Assembly: GCA_964565665.1 (NCBI GenBank)
Contig: CAZMFZ010000001.1
Location: 9,223 to 73,222, forward strand
From: CAZMFZ01 sp964565665
Lineage (GTDB): Bacteria; Bacteroidota; Bacteroidia; Cytophagales; UBA9547
Length of the DNA: 64,000 bases
Reading direction: 5' to 3'
Shown: piece by piece, positions 16,590-26,111 of the stretch
Numbering within the stretch: position 1 is the stretch's first letter
Layout of the letters: each line of letters opens with the position of its first letter
Program-made: the position numbers and the translations under genes
The notes under the pieces: model-generated
The model's database searches: none
Told to the model about the DNA's origin: nothing
The model's input: the letters and a program-made list of their open reading frames with translations, nothing else

Positions 16590-19529
16590 TTAATAACCAA
16601 ATATTTCTGTCAATGTCAATTGCTTTAGCTTGCCATATTTTGCAAGTGTTGCGAAATTGAGCTTGTCTTTAGCCCCTATTACTAAAACCTTGCGAACTTT
16701 GCTCTTCGCATATTGATTATGGAAGCTTTGCACGGAAGTGTAGTCTGCTTTTTGCACTTTCTCAAATATATCTATCCTAATATCGGTCGATAATCCCATT
16801 TTCATGGCATTTTCATAATTGGCAAGTACAGCAGCCTTTGTGATTCTATCGGTACGCACGTTGTTTAGTATCGATTCTTTGGCTGTGGCGAACAAAGTTG
16901 CCGATTGCGGTATGCTATCTATCAATATACTGATTGCGGCCATGGCTTCGGGCAATTTATCGGCTTGTGTGCCTATGTAGCTCACATTGTAGTTGCTTAA
17001 CTCTATGTCTTTCGCTACACTGTAGCGAGAACTGGCTGCATAAGCCAAAGCTTTCGATTCTCTTATCTCCTGAAACACAAGCGAACCCATGCCTCCACCA
17101 AAATACTCATTGTAAAGGGCAGATTGTGGCACAAGCTTGGCATCATATTTCACAGATTTGGTGAGAAATAGCATTTCGGCTTGTACCATGTCGTAATCAA
17201 CCCAATACACTTCATTTTCTGTAAATTCCAGTTCTTTAAATAGCTTTTTTGCCGGAATTTGTAGCAAATTCTTAGTAGTTTTGTGGTACTTATCAAGGCT
17301 ACTTAGCAACACCTTGCCATCGAATGGCCCATAGTACAGTATTCGGTGCTGATACGACAACATTTGCTTGATAATGGCAATAAGTTTGGCCGATGTTATA
17401 CGTTTCAGTTCGCTTTCACTCAATATATTGGTGAATGGCGACAACAAACCATACTTTGCATAGCTTACCATAGCGGCTCTCAAAATAGTTGCTTTGTCGA
17501 GCTTGGCATCTGTCCGCTGCTTTAGTATGCCTTCGATCAACCTTTGCAGAGCCTCATCGTCTGCCTTAGGGTCGGCCAGCAAGCTCTCAAGTAACACGAG
17601 TGCTCTGTCGAAATTCTCTGAAAGTCCGCTCAATGCTACGCTCATTCTGTCACTTCCTACACTAATATTATAAGTGCAGCCTAATTTGTAAAATTCCGTT
17701 TTTATTTGCTCGGGTGTAAGCTTAGACGTGCCAAGGTAATCGAGGTATGTCATGGCCAAGCCCACTTTTGCATCGTTTTCATTGCCCATGTCGAAGACAT
17801 AGTTCAATTCAAACAAGCTATTCTCGTCATTCTTCTTATAATTTAGATCGATATTGCCTTTCAGCTTCAATTTCTGCAAATCTTTAGCATAATCTATGAA
17901 TACTGGCTCAATATTCGCAGGTTTTGCCTGCATTACTTGCTGTAAAAACAGTGATTCTTTCTCTCTATTCACCGATACTGGCGTTATTTTAGGTTTAGGC
18001 ACCTTTTCTATGGTAGTATCTTTGCCTGTAGTTTTGTACACTACCGCATAGTTGTCGCCATAATATTTATTGGCAAACGCTACCACATTTTGTTTGCTTA
18101 CTTTGCCCATTTCCTCTAGAGCGGTCAGATAATCGGCCCAATTGATGCCCTTTATGAAGGCATCTACTAGCATATCGGCACGAGATTCGTTGCTTTCCAT
18201 CTGTTTCATCAGGCTTATCTTTTCATTGTTTACAATGGCTTGCAGCAACTCTGCATCAAACTTGCCTAACTTCACAGAATCGATTTGGGCAAGCACAAGG
18301 TTCTTCACTTCATCGAGCGTTTGCCCTTGGCGAGGGTTGGCGAATATAATATTAACGCTATAATCTTTCATGCTATAGGGAAATACAGAGGCGTTTAGCA
18401 CCTTTTGCTTCTGAATAAGATTCAAATCAAGAACGCCTGCCTTACCATTTGAAAGCACCTTGCTAAACATCTCCATAATACGCACATCTTTCGAAGCAGC
18501 CCCGGGAAAGCGGTAGCATAATGTTACACTGGCGGGCGATGGCCCTACAATAGTTTTCGAAATAGGGCTAGATATGGGCATTTCTTGATAAGAATTGAAT
18601 GCAGGAACAGCCTTTGCCTTCTTTGCTCCCCAATATTTGTCTATAATTTTTATAACTTCGTCAGGATTAAAGTCGCCACTCAAGCAAATTGCCATATTGT
18701 TTGGCACATAGTAGGTATAGAAATAGTTTTTTATTGCAGTAATGGAAGGATTTTTCAAGTGTTCTACCGTACCAATAGTGGTTTGTGAGCCGTAGGGGTG
18801 ATGTGGGAACATGGCAGCGAAGGTAGTCTCTATTACTTTGCTCATATCATTGTCAAGGCCTCTATTTTTCTCTTCATATACAGCCTCAAGCTCAGTGTGG
18901 AATAACCTAGGTGTAAGCTCTCCAAAACGTTCGGCCTCTACCTTTGCCCATCTGTCTATTTCGTTGGCTGGTATGTCGTTTACATACACTGTTTGCTCAA
19001 CCCAAGTGTATGCATTCGTACCTTGAGCCCCTATGCCCGAAACTATTTTGTCGTATTCATTGGCAATGGCGTAAGTTGCGGCCACACCAGAGGTACTATC
19101 AATGAGTGCGTAAAGGCGGTTACGCTTTTTCTCATCTTTGGTGTTTCGATAGGTTTCATATAAAGCTTCGATTTTGTCAAGTTGTGTTTTTTCATTGGCC
19201 CAATCGGCTGTACCAAGCTTAGAAGTGCCTTTGAAAACGATATGTTCGAGGTAGTGGGCTAAACCTGTAAGCGAAGTGGGGTCATTTTTACTTCCGGCTT
19301 TCACAGCAATGTAAGTCTGAATACGAGGGGCGTTTTTATATACACTCAGAAATACCGAAAGCCCATTTTGCAACTTGTAAATGCGGGTTTTCATAGGGTC
19401 GTTACTCACGGTTGTATAGGAATATCCGTTGGAAGCTACCGTTTTCGGCTGATAAGTTTGGGCAAAAGCATTTGCTATGGCAAGAATGGCAATGAAAAGG
19501 CAGGTAATTTTCTTTTTGAATGATAACAT
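16590..19529 (-). CDS. Exported M16-family zinc peptidase (two-unit, pitrilysin type)
   Basis: A 979-residue protein with signal peptide (1-24, ending AFAQ). The first M16 unit has the inverted zinc motif H92-YL-E95-H96 in LAHYLEHIVFKG and the downstream Glu in EAVYEEKNRGLDND. Inactive M16_C units and a second, zinc-less half follow, with the closing YFGGGMGSLVFQEIRESKALAY signature, so one chain forms the whole peptidase clam. It should degrade peptides in the periplasm. It is monocistronic, about 130 bp from the divergent coiled-coil gene. Stop TAA. Confidence 0.93.
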   Translation of the reverse strand: MLSFKKKITCLFIAILAIANAFAQTYQPKTVASNGYSYTTVSNDPMKTRIYKLQNGLSVFLSVYKNAPRIQTYIAVKAGSKNDPTSLTGLAHYLEHIVFKGTSKLGTADWANEKTQLDKIEALYETYRNTKDEKKRNRLYALIDSTSGVAATYAIANEYDKIVSGIGAQGTNAYTWVEQTVYVNDIPANEIDRWAKVEAERFGELTPRLFHTELEAVYEEKNRGLDNDMSKVIETTFAAMFPHHPYGSQTTIGTVEHLKNPSITAIKNYFYTYYVPNNMAICLSGDFNPDEVIKIIDKYWGAKKAKAVPAFNSYQEMPISSPISKTIVGPSPASVTLCYRFPGAASKDVRIMEMFSKVLSNGKAGVLDLNLIQKQKVLNASVFPYSMKDYSVNIIFANPRQGQTLDEVKNLVLAQIDSVKLGKFDAELLQAIVNNEKISLMKQMESNESRADMLVDAFIKGINWADYLTALEEMGKVSKQNVVAFANKYYGDNYAVVYKTTGKDTTIEKVPKPKITPVSVNREKESLFLQQVMQAKPANIEPVFIDYAKDLQKLKLKGNIDLNYKKNDENSLFELNYVFDMGNENDAKVGLAMTYLDYLGTSKLTPEQIKTEFYKLGCTYNISVGSDRMSVALSGLSENFDRALVLLESLLADPKADDEALQRLIEGILKQRTDAKLDKATILRAAMVSYAKYGLLSPFTNILSESELKRITSAKLIAIIKQMLSYQHRILYYGPFDGKVLLSSLDKYHKTTKNLLQIPAKKLFKELEFTENEVYWVDYDMVQAEMLFLTKSVKYDAKLVPQSALYNEYFGGGMGSLVFQEIRESKALAYAASSRYSVAKDIELSNYNVSYIGTQADKLPEAMAAISILIDSIPQSATLFATAKESILNNVRTDRITKAAVLANYENAMKMGLSTDIRIDIFEKVQKADYTSVQSFHNQYAKSKVRKVLVIGAKDKLNFATLAKYGKLKQLTLTEIFGY

Positions 19530-19662
19530 GGCGTAAAGTTTAACGAACTAGCAAATTAACGCATTTGCTTGTGAATATGGAAAGGATAATAGCTTGCCAA
19601 GCAAATGGCAGTTTTAATATTATGTATAATTAGCTAGTTTTGTATCCAATACCTCATCAAAT

Positions 19663-20067
19663 ATGAACAAGTCAAATGTAGATGAAATGCTTCTTCAAAT
19701 GATTGCACACAAAGTAAGGGAGACTCAGGAGAAATTCAGCAGAGGCGAAGCTCTTTCGAGTGCAGATGTAAATACACTTTTATTAAAGTCGCAATACAAC
19801 AATATCAATCATCTGGATGAAAAACTAAACGATGTAACTGCTGATGTAAGCTCGCTAAAGCATAGTTTTGAGATATTAGATACAAAAGTTAATTCTAGAT
19901 TAGACTTATTTGAGAAGCATTTAGATACTTTCGAAAAAAACATTGATTTTAAGATTCAAAAAGCTGTAAACGATAATATGAAATGGAGCATTGGGGTAAT
20001 TGCTTTGCTTGTGGCGGTATTAAAACTTATAGATGTGATAATGGCTAAGTTACCTAATTTCTTCTGA
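19663..20067 (+). CDS. Coiled-coil protein with C-terminal membrane anchor
   Basis: A 134-residue protein with no family I can name. The first two thirds are polar and helical; residues about 55-100 follow a heptad pattern (LDEKLNDVTADVSSLKHSFEILDTKV). One hydrophobic helix near residues 107-124 (WSIGVIALLVAVLKLIDVIM) would anchor it by its C-terminus with the coiled coil in the cytoplasm. It lies just before gldF on the same strand, about 65 bp away, but nothing shows a motility role. Confidence 0.7.
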   Translation: MNKSNVDEMLLQMIAHKVRETQEKFSRGEALSSADVNTLLLKSQYNNINHLDEKLNDVTADVSSLKHSFEILDTKVNSRLDLFEKHLDTFEKNIDFKIQKAVNDNMKWSIGVIALLVAVLKLIDVIMAKLPNFF

Positions 20068-20131
20068 CACTATTATTTTTAGCCACACGCTTGTTTTGTG
20101 CCATACAAAACACCCAATAATTAACCACACT

Positions 20132-20860
20132 TTGATTCACATTCTCAAAAAAGAACTCAATTCATTTTTCGATTCGCTCATTGCCTACCTGTTTATGGGC
20201 GTTTTCTTGGTAGCCATCGGGCTTTTCATGTGGGTATTGCCGGGCGAAAATGTATTAGATTCGGGCTTTGCCGACATGGAAACCTTATTTTCAAACGCTC
20301 CGTTCATATTGATGTTCCTCATTCCTGCCATCACTATGCGAAGCTTTGCAGAGGAGAAAAAAGCGGGAACTTTAGAATTGCTTTTTACCAAGCCTTTGCG
20401 TGATATTGATATCATTTTGGGGAAATTTTTAGCTGGTTTTACCATCGCTGTACTTACTATTTTGCCGACTGTAGTGTATTATTTCTCTATTTCACAATTA
20501 GGCGACCCCAAGGGAAACTTAGATACTTCAGGAATAATCGGCTCCTATGTAGGGCTTATATTATTGGCTGGAGTTTTTACATCAATGGGTATTTTAGCTT
20601 CCTCACTATCCGACAATCAAATAGTTGCTTTTATTACCGCTATCATTCTTTGCTACTTGTTTTATGCAGGGTTTTCAGCTTTGGCAGGGCTGGAAACATT
20701 CAAATCGGTTTCGGAAATTATTTTACAAATGGGAATTGCCTATCATTACACATCGGTTAGTAGAGGCTTAATTGATTCCAGAGATTTGATTTATTTTTTG
20801 AGTATAATGGCGTTTGCCTTGGCCGCCACAAAATTGGTATTGGCTGCGAGAAAGTGGTAA
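20132..20860 (+). CDS. gldF: Gliding-motility ABC permease GldF
   Basis: A six-helix ABC-2 type permease. FAEEKKAGTLELLFTKPL near residues 78-95 is the hallmark amphipathic segment of this family, and the GldF identity is supported by the following GldG gene. In gliding Bacteroidota GldF and GldG with the ATPase GldA are needed for motility; GldA is not in the window. No in-frame ATG precedes the first helix. TTG 20132 (then IHILKKELNSFFDSL) gives the usual length of about 242 residues; TTG 20096 is the longer alternative. It is followed directly by gldG. Confidence 0.9.
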   Translation: MIHILKKELNSFFDSLIAYLFMGVFLVAIGLFMWVLPGENVLDSGFADMETLFSNAPFILMFLIPAITMRSFAEEKKAGTLELLFTKPLRDIDIILGKFLAGFTIAVLTILPTVVYYFSISQLGDPKGNLDTSGIIGSYVGLILLAGVFTSMGILASSLSDNQIVAFITAIILCYLFYAGFSALAGLETFKSVSEIILQMGIAYHYTSVSRGLIDSRDLIYFLSIMAFALAATKLVLAARKW

Positions 20861-20944
20861 TTGAGCAATTTTACATGCTATATTTTGAAATTTAAGTTTC
20901 CTAAAATTTGGTTAAGATATAAGAATTTATTAGAAGAAAAGCCG

Positions 20945-22627
20945 TTGAATTATAACAAAAAACTGTACAATATTATCGATTTTTTGCTCCTAGTGGCTAT
21001 TTTTATCTTGCTAAATGTAATCAGCTCGCATTATTTTTTTAGGGTAGATTTGACAGAAGAAAAACGATACACCATTGCCAATGCCAGTAAAAATACATTG
21101 CACCAATTGGATGATATTATTTTTGTAGAAATATTTTTAGATGGAGATTTGCCACCAGGATTCAAACGCCTTCAACGCAGTATTCGGGAAACATTAGATG
21201 AATTTAGAATCTTTTCAGGGGCAAATATTCAATACAAATTTACTGATCCAACAGCAGAAACCAATGAGCAGCTAAAAGGCAGGTTTATGATGCAATTGGC
21301 TCAAAAAGGCGTGCAACCTACCAATATATTTGCCAATGAAAATGGAAAACAAACTGAAAAAATAGTTTTCCCTGGAGCAGTAATTTCCTTTAAAGGAAGG
21401 GAACGAGCCGTGATTTTTCTTAAAGGTTCGGCCGGGGTGAGTCCAGCTGAAGTACTGAATCAATCGGTGGAAGGCGTGGAATACGAGCTAATTTCGGCCA
21501 TTAGAAAAATTGCACAACCACAACTAAAACGTATAGGAATTGTGCAAGGCCATGGCGAGGCTGACGGATTGCAATTGGATGAATTTTACCAAACTCTAAA
21601 GGAAAGCTATGCGGTTGATAAAATAAAATTGACTGATATTCAGAATGTTACTTCATATTTTGATGTGCTCATTATTTCGCAACCCACTCAATATTTTACC
21701 GAATCTGACAAACTTAAAATTGACCAATTCGTGGTAAGGGGCGGACGAGCTTTATTGTTTATAGACAAAGCCGAAATAAAAATCGAAAAATTAGGCACAG
21801 ATGAAAGCCTTGCAGGTATTTATGACCTCAATATTGATGACTTGTTATTCAAATGGGGTGTGCGTGTGAACAATGATTTGGTGCAAGATTTGCAAAGCGG
21901 AGCCATTCCGATAGTAACTGGGATGCTGGGCGATAAGCCCCAAACCCAACTGATGCCTTGGCGATTTTATCCGCTTCTTACCCAATTTAGCTCACACCCG
22001 ATTGTAAAAAATATGGGGGCAGTAATGGGTAAATATATTTCAACAATAGACACAGTGAAAGCCTTGGAAATCATAAAAACGCCTTTGGCTTTCACTTCAA
22101 AATACCATAAAATACAATCACTACCTGCAAAAATAGAATTGGAATCGGCTAGAAAACAGCCTGACCCAGCCGAATTTGGAGGTGAGCCAAAAATAATTGG
22201 AATTTTGCTCGAAGGTAAATTCAAGTCATTGTTTAATAATAGACTTTCGCAGCAAATGCAAGATTCTATTGACTTCAAAGGCCAAGATGCAGATTCTAAA
22301 ATTATAGTATTTTCCGATGGCGACATGATGAAAAACGAATTGGCACCCGATGGAAAGCAAATTTTCCCCATTGGTTTTGACAGGTATATGGGCAAAAAAT
22401 TCGCCAATAAAGATTTGATAGACAATGCATTAAATTATTTGTGCGATGAAAACGGCCTGATGAATGTAAGGCTGAAAGAAGTGAAACTCCGTCCACTTGA
22501 TAAGCAAAAAATACAAGACGAACGCCAAAAGTGGCAAATCATCAATGTGGTAATGCCTGTGTTGCTTGTTATCATTTTTGGAGTGTTGAAATACAATTAT
22601 CGAAAGAGGAAATACGAAAAGAAATGA
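20945..22627 (+). CDS. gldG: Gliding-motility auxiliary protein GldG
   Basis: A protein of about 560 residues: an N-terminal membrane helix (LLLVAIFILLNVISSHYFF) then the family signature RVDLTEEKRYTIANAS, a large periplasmic ABC_transp_aux domain (IGIVQGHGEADG, DVLIISQPT, ALLFIDKAEI) and a C-terminal helix (INVVMPVLLVIIFGVLKY). It pairs with GldF. No ATG precedes the first helix. TTG 20945 matches the usual N-terminus, whereas the frame is open from a TTG at 20861, directly after the gldF stop. The next gene is a DUF4340 protein. Confidence 0.9.
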   Translation: MNYNKKLYNIIDFLLLVAIFILLNVISSHYFFRVDLTEEKRYTIANASKNTLHQLDDIIFVEIFLDGDLPPGFKRLQRSIRETLDEFRIFSGANIQYKFTDPTAETNEQLKGRFMMQLAQKGVQPTNIFANENGKQTEKIVFPGAVISFKGRERAVIFLKGSAGVSPAEVLNQSVEGVEYELISAIRKIAQPQLKRIGIVQGHGEADGLQLDEFYQTLKESYAVDKIKLTDIQNVTSYFDVLIISQPTQYFTESDKLKIDQFVVRGGRALLFIDKAEIKIEKLGTDESLAGIYDLNIDDLLFKWGVRVNNDLVQDLQSGAIPIVTGMLGDKPQTQLMPWRFYPLLTQFSSHPIVKNMGAVMGKYISTIDTVKALEIIKTPLAFTSKYHKIQSLPAKIELESARKQPDPAEFGGEPKIIGILLEGKFKSLFNNRLSQQMQDSIDFKGQDADSKIIVFSDGDMMKNELAPDGKQIFPIGFDRYMGKKFANKDLIDNALNYLCDENGLMNVRLKEVKLRPLDKQKIQDERQKWQIINVVMPVLLVIIFGVLKYNYRKRKYEKK

Positions 22628-22664
22628 TGAATGATGAATGTTTTAAAAAAAAGCCAATTAAAAA

Positions 22665-23612
22665 GTGCCTAAATCAACCAAAATATTATCCATCATAGTC
22701 CTTATTCTAGCTATTTATGCTGGTTTTGCTCTATTCAAAGGCGATAAAACAGATACTCTTGCTGTAGAAGATGCCCAGTTTGCCATAGCCGATAGCGGTA
22801 CGGTCACAAAGATTATTCTCAAAACTAATCAAAACCCTGAATTGGAATTCACAAAGCCATTTGAAAACTGGTTGATAAACAATTCAATTCAGGCTGACGA
22901 TGAAAAGATGTTCAACCTTATCCAATTTGTATATAAAGCCAGAGTAAAAAGGCCTGTTTATAAAGAGAAAATAGAAATGAGTGTTAATCAGTTGAAAAGC
23001 AAAGGTTTGAAAGTGAATTATATGGGAGAAAAAGGAGTGTTGAAAAGCTTTTGGCTGGGCTATTTTGGAGGTGTGGAAGACGAACTTGTAGCTATGATGG
23101 ATGGATTTCAAACACCCTATATTGTGCAATTGCCAGGATTTAGTGGAAGTTTGGCTCAATTATTCAAACCAGAAATTGAAGCATGGAAAACCAGATTGAT
23201 TTTTTCATCAAAAATAAGCTACATTGAAAATCTAAAAGTCAGTTTTAATTATTATCCAAAAAACAGCTTTGAAATTGAGAAAATGGGCAATAAGCATTCG
23301 GTACAAGATTTGCCAAAAGCAGATTCGATGCGATTGTACAGCTATTTGCAATTATTTGAGCAGGTTGCTATTAAAGAATGGATTGCAAATTTTGCTAAAA
23401 AAGACAGTTTGCTTAATCAAAACCCAGCTTTTGAAATCAATTTAACTGACAGAAACCCCAAAAAATCTAACAACATCATGATATATTTCGATGACAAACA
23501 AAAAGGCAATATATACGGATTGGTAGGCGAAAAGCAGGATTTGTGCATTATTAAACCTACCATATTTGAATACCTGCTTCAAAAGAGAAGTTTCTTTGAA
23601 GGAAAAAAATAA
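22665..23612 (+). CDS. DUF4340 protein of the gld operon
   Basis: A 315-residue protein with one N-terminal membrane helix (ILSIIVLILAIYAGFALF) and a long periplasmic part fitting DUF4340. DUF4340 genes commonly follow ABC-2/GldG-type auxiliary genes, as here, so it probably acts as a third envelope component with GldF and GldG. The start is GTG 22665, 37 bp after the gldG stop; an ATG-rich stretch in the gap (22624-22640) is out of frame or immediately closed. Biochemical role unknown. Confidence 0.8.
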   Translation: MPKSTKILSIIVLILAIYAGFALFKGDKTDTLAVEDAQFAIADSGTVTKIILKTNQNPELEFTKPFENWLINNSIQADDEKMFNLIQFVYKARVKRPVYKEKIEMSVNQLKSKGLKVNYMGEKGVLKSFWLGYFGGVEDELVAMMDGFQTPYIVQLPGFSGSLAQLFKPEIEAWKTRLIFSSKISYIENLKVSFNYYPKNSFEIEKMGNKHSVQDLPKADSMRLYSYLQLFEQVAIKEWIANFAKKDSLLNQNPAFEINLTDRNPKKSNNIMIYFDDKQKGNIYGLVGEKQDLCIIKPTIFEYLLQKRSFFEGKK

Positions 23613-23673
23613 CCTGGTGGCACAACTTTTATCCAAGGTAATTAGTTGAATTAAAGAACACCCAACTTCCCAA

Positions 23674-24075
23674 ATGGAAAATATTTATTCATCAGAATAC
23701 TGTGATTTATATTTTGATTATCAACTTAGAGCAATGAAAGTAGTGTGGACAAGCAAGCAACTTAGAAATGAAGTTTTTAAATCTGTGCTCCAAACATTTG
23801 CTGAAAAAGCCATGAAATATAAGCCTAAAACACTTTTTGTAGATGCGAGACTACATATTTATACAGTGCCTCCTGATATTCAAAAATGGCATGATGAAAA
23901 TATAATCCCTACCTATATTCAATCTGGAATCAAGAAAATGGCTTTTGTAACCCCAGAATTTTTATTTTCCGAATTGACAACCAAAAAAATATTTTCTCAG
24001 CTCAATGCAAAATTATCTTTGCCAACTCAATTTTTCAAAAGTGAATCAGAAGCTCAAAATTGGTTAAATCAATAG
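23674..24075 (+). CDS. Small STAS/SpoIIAA-like protein, function unknown
   Basis: A 133-residue soluble protein. The layout (short N-terminal strands YFDYQLRAMKVVW, a helix, KPKTLFVDAR, then WHDENIIPTYIQSGIKKMAFVTP and a C-terminal segment SEAQNWL) resembles the SpoIIAA/STAS-like proteins frequent in this phylum. No catalytic residues are evident. It stands between the gld operon and the sugar dehydrogenase with no overlap. The family assignment is by overall pattern and moderate. Confidence 0.65.
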   Translation: MENIYSSEYCDLYFDYQLRAMKVVWTSKQLRNEVFKSVLQTFAEKAMKYKPKTLFVDARLHIYTVPPDIQKWHDENIIPTYIQSGIKKMAFVTPEFLFSELTTKKIFSQLNAKLSLPTQFFKSESEAQNWLNQ

Positions 24076-24133
24076 TGATCCACTTATCTAATGCTCTGAT
24101 TATAATAATTACTAACTCTAAAATTCAATACTT

Positions 24134-25342
24134 ATGAACACATTTCGCTACTTTAATCTCACATTGATATTGTCTACCCTTTTTGCTTTCCAAACCGAAA
24201 GAGCAGCCATCTACGATTTACAACTCGAATTGGTAGCCGAAAATTTGGTTTCGCCAATTGCCCTAGAAAGCCCTAAAGACGGCACTGACAGGAAATTTGT
24301 AGTGGAGCAACGCGGCTTGGTTTACATAATTGATGCCAAGGGCAAGTTGCTGAATACCCCATTTTTAGACATTTCAAAAAAAGTATTAAAACTCACTTCT
24401 GGTTATGATGAACGTGGTTTATTAGGTTTGGCATTTCATCCAAATTTCAAAGAAAACAAACGATTTTTTGTGTATTACAGTGCAACTGGCGAAACCAACT
24501 CAAGTGACCACATTGCTATTTTGGCCGAATACAAAGTAGGTGCTGCCGACCCAAATAAAGCCAATCCAACTGAAAGAGTGATTATGAGAATAGCCGAACC
24601 AGAATGGAATCACAATGGTGGGCAGTTATTATTTGATGCCCAAGGCAAACTACTTCTAGGGCTGGGCGATGGCGGAAGCGGTGGCGACCCGCATGGCGAT
24701 CATGGCAATGGGCAAAACCTCAATTCACTGTTAGGGAAAATAATAAGAATAGATGTAGATGGCAAACCACCATACACCATTCCTGCTGATAATCCTTTTG
24801 TAGGAAAAGAAGGGGCTGACGAAATATATGCCTATGGACTTAGAAATCCTTGGCGTTTTTCAATTGACAAGCAAACCGGAAGATTATTTTGTGGAGATGT
24901 GGGGCAAAATAAATATGAAGAAGTAAATATTATAGAAAAAGGTAAAAACTACGGCTGGAGGTTAATGGAGGGCTATCATTCATTCAATGAAGATGAAATG
25001 AAAACCCTACCAAATAAAGAATTGGTAGATCCAATTACTGAGTATGATCACAATATTGGTTCAAGCGTTACGGGAGGCTACGTGTACAGAGGCAAACAAT
25101 TGAAGAGCTTTATAGGCAAATATCTGTTTGGCGATTGGCGAGGCGTTCTTTTTAGCCTAGAAGAACAAAGCGATAAAACGTGGAAAAGACAACAGTTGAA
25201 TGTGGAGTACCCAAAATTTAAAGAGCTCAACATCAATAGCTTTGGCGAAGATGCCAATGGCGAAATCTACATATTAGCTCAAGATTTAGATGGCCCGTTT
25301 CAACTTACTGGCAAAGTTTTTAGATTGAAAGCAGCAAACTAA
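24134..25342 (+). CDS. PQQ-dependent sugar dehydrogenase family protein
   Basis: A 402-residue exported six-bladed beta-propeller of the glucose/sorbosone dehydrogenase family. It has an N-terminal signal peptide, EQRGLVYIIDAKG, DERGLLGLAFHPNF, the loop EWNHNGGQLLFDAQGKLLLGLGDGGSGGDP, YAYGLRNPWRFSID, CGDVGQNKYEEVNII and GYVYRGKQL. These match the propeller that binds PQQ and calcium; the conserved His (WNHNGG) and Arg (GLRNPWR) are present. It would oxidise a sugar or alcohol in the periplasm, passing electrons onwards. Substrate unknown; monocistronic. Confidence 0.9.
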   Translation: MNTFRYFNLTLILSTLFAFQTERAAIYDLQLELVAENLVSPIALESPKDGTDRKFVVEQRGLVYIIDAKGKLLNTPFLDISKKVLKLTSGYDERGLLGLAFHPNFKENKRFFVYYSATGETNSSDHIAILAEYKVGAADPNKANPTERVIMRIAEPEWNHNGGQLLFDAQGKLLLGLGDGGSGGDPHGDHGNGQNLNSLLGKIIRIDVDGKPPYTIPADNPFVGKEGADEIYAYGLRNPWRFSIDKQTGRLFCGDVGQNKYEEVNIIEKGKNYGWRLMEGYHSFNEDEMKTLPNKELVDPITEYDHNIGSSVTGGYVYRGKQLKSFIGKYLFGDWRGVLFSLEEQSDKTWKRQQLNVEYPKFKELNINSFGEDANGEIYILAQDLDGPFQLTGKVFRLKAAN

Positions 25343-25438
25343 TGTAGATCCATTGCCCACTTGTTTTCATTTTCCACAGTAGAATCTCTAAATCTTTATA
25401 CATAACTCTTATGGCTTTCTAATTGATTTTCAAATAAC

Positions 25439-25469
25439 TTTGCAATAGATGACTATCAACATTATTTTG
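25439..25469 (+). promoter_or_regulatory. Promoter of the pyrophosphatase gene
   Basis: TTTG (25439-25442) and TATTTTG (25463-25469) are separated by 20 bp, close to the Bacteroidota TTTG/TAnnTTTG arrangement. The ATG lies 28 bp downstream. Confidence 0.5.
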
Positions 25470-25497
25470 TAAATTTTCCTACCTAATACTTCTAGAA

Positions 25498-26049
25498 ATG
25501 AGTTTTAACCCTTGGCACGATGTTAGCTATGGCGACAATGCACCAGAAATTGTGCAAGCTATTATTGAAATTCCGAAAGGAAGCAAAGCAAAATATGAAC
25601 TTGATAAAGAAAGTGGATTGCTGAAACTTGACAGAATATTATATTCCTCAGTGCATTACCCTGCTAATTATGGTTTTATTCCTAAAACTTATTGTGACGA
25701 CCAAGATCCTTTGGATATTTTGGTAGTTTGCTCTGAAGATGTAGTGCCGATGTGCCTAATAGAAGCCAAAGTAATTGGTGTGATGCAAATGATTGACGGC
25801 AATGAGAGAGACGATAAAATTATAGCAGTTGCCAAAAATGATATGGCAGTAAACTATGTGAATGACATTGAACAACTACCGCCCCACATGCTTGGCGAAA
25901 TTCGTAGATTTTTTGAAGACTATAAAAAAGCAGAACACAAAGAGGTGATTGTTGAAGCATTCTACAACAAAAAATATGCTATTGAAATAATCGAAGAAGC
26001 AATATCTGCCTATAAAGAGAAATTTAAAACTTCTACTGAGGTTTACTAA
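25498..26049 (+). CDS. ppa: Inorganic pyrophosphatase
   Basis: A 183-residue family I soluble pyrophosphatase that splits PPi into two phosphates, driving biosynthesis. It carries EIPKGSKAKYELDK, HYPANYGFIPKTYCDDQDPLD with metal-binding D67, D70 and D73, and DDKIIAV later. The length is typical. It has its own promoter and a 155-bp leader gap from the dehydrogenase gene, so is probably transcribed alone, constitutively. Confidence 0.95.
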   Translation: MSFNPWHDVSYGDNAPEIVQAIIEIPKGSKAKYELDKESGLLKLDRILYSSVHYPANYGFIPKTYCDDQDPLDILVVCSEDVVPMCLIEAKVIGVMQMIDGNERDDKIIAVAKNDMAVNYVNDIEQLPPHMLGEIRRFFEDYKKAEHKEVIVEAFYNKKYAIEIIEEAISAYKEKFKTSTEVY

Positions 26050-26111
26050 TTGGAATATGGTGAGGATTATAAATGCCTAAATAAAATATCGCTTGTACTA
26101 AAGTCATTGTT

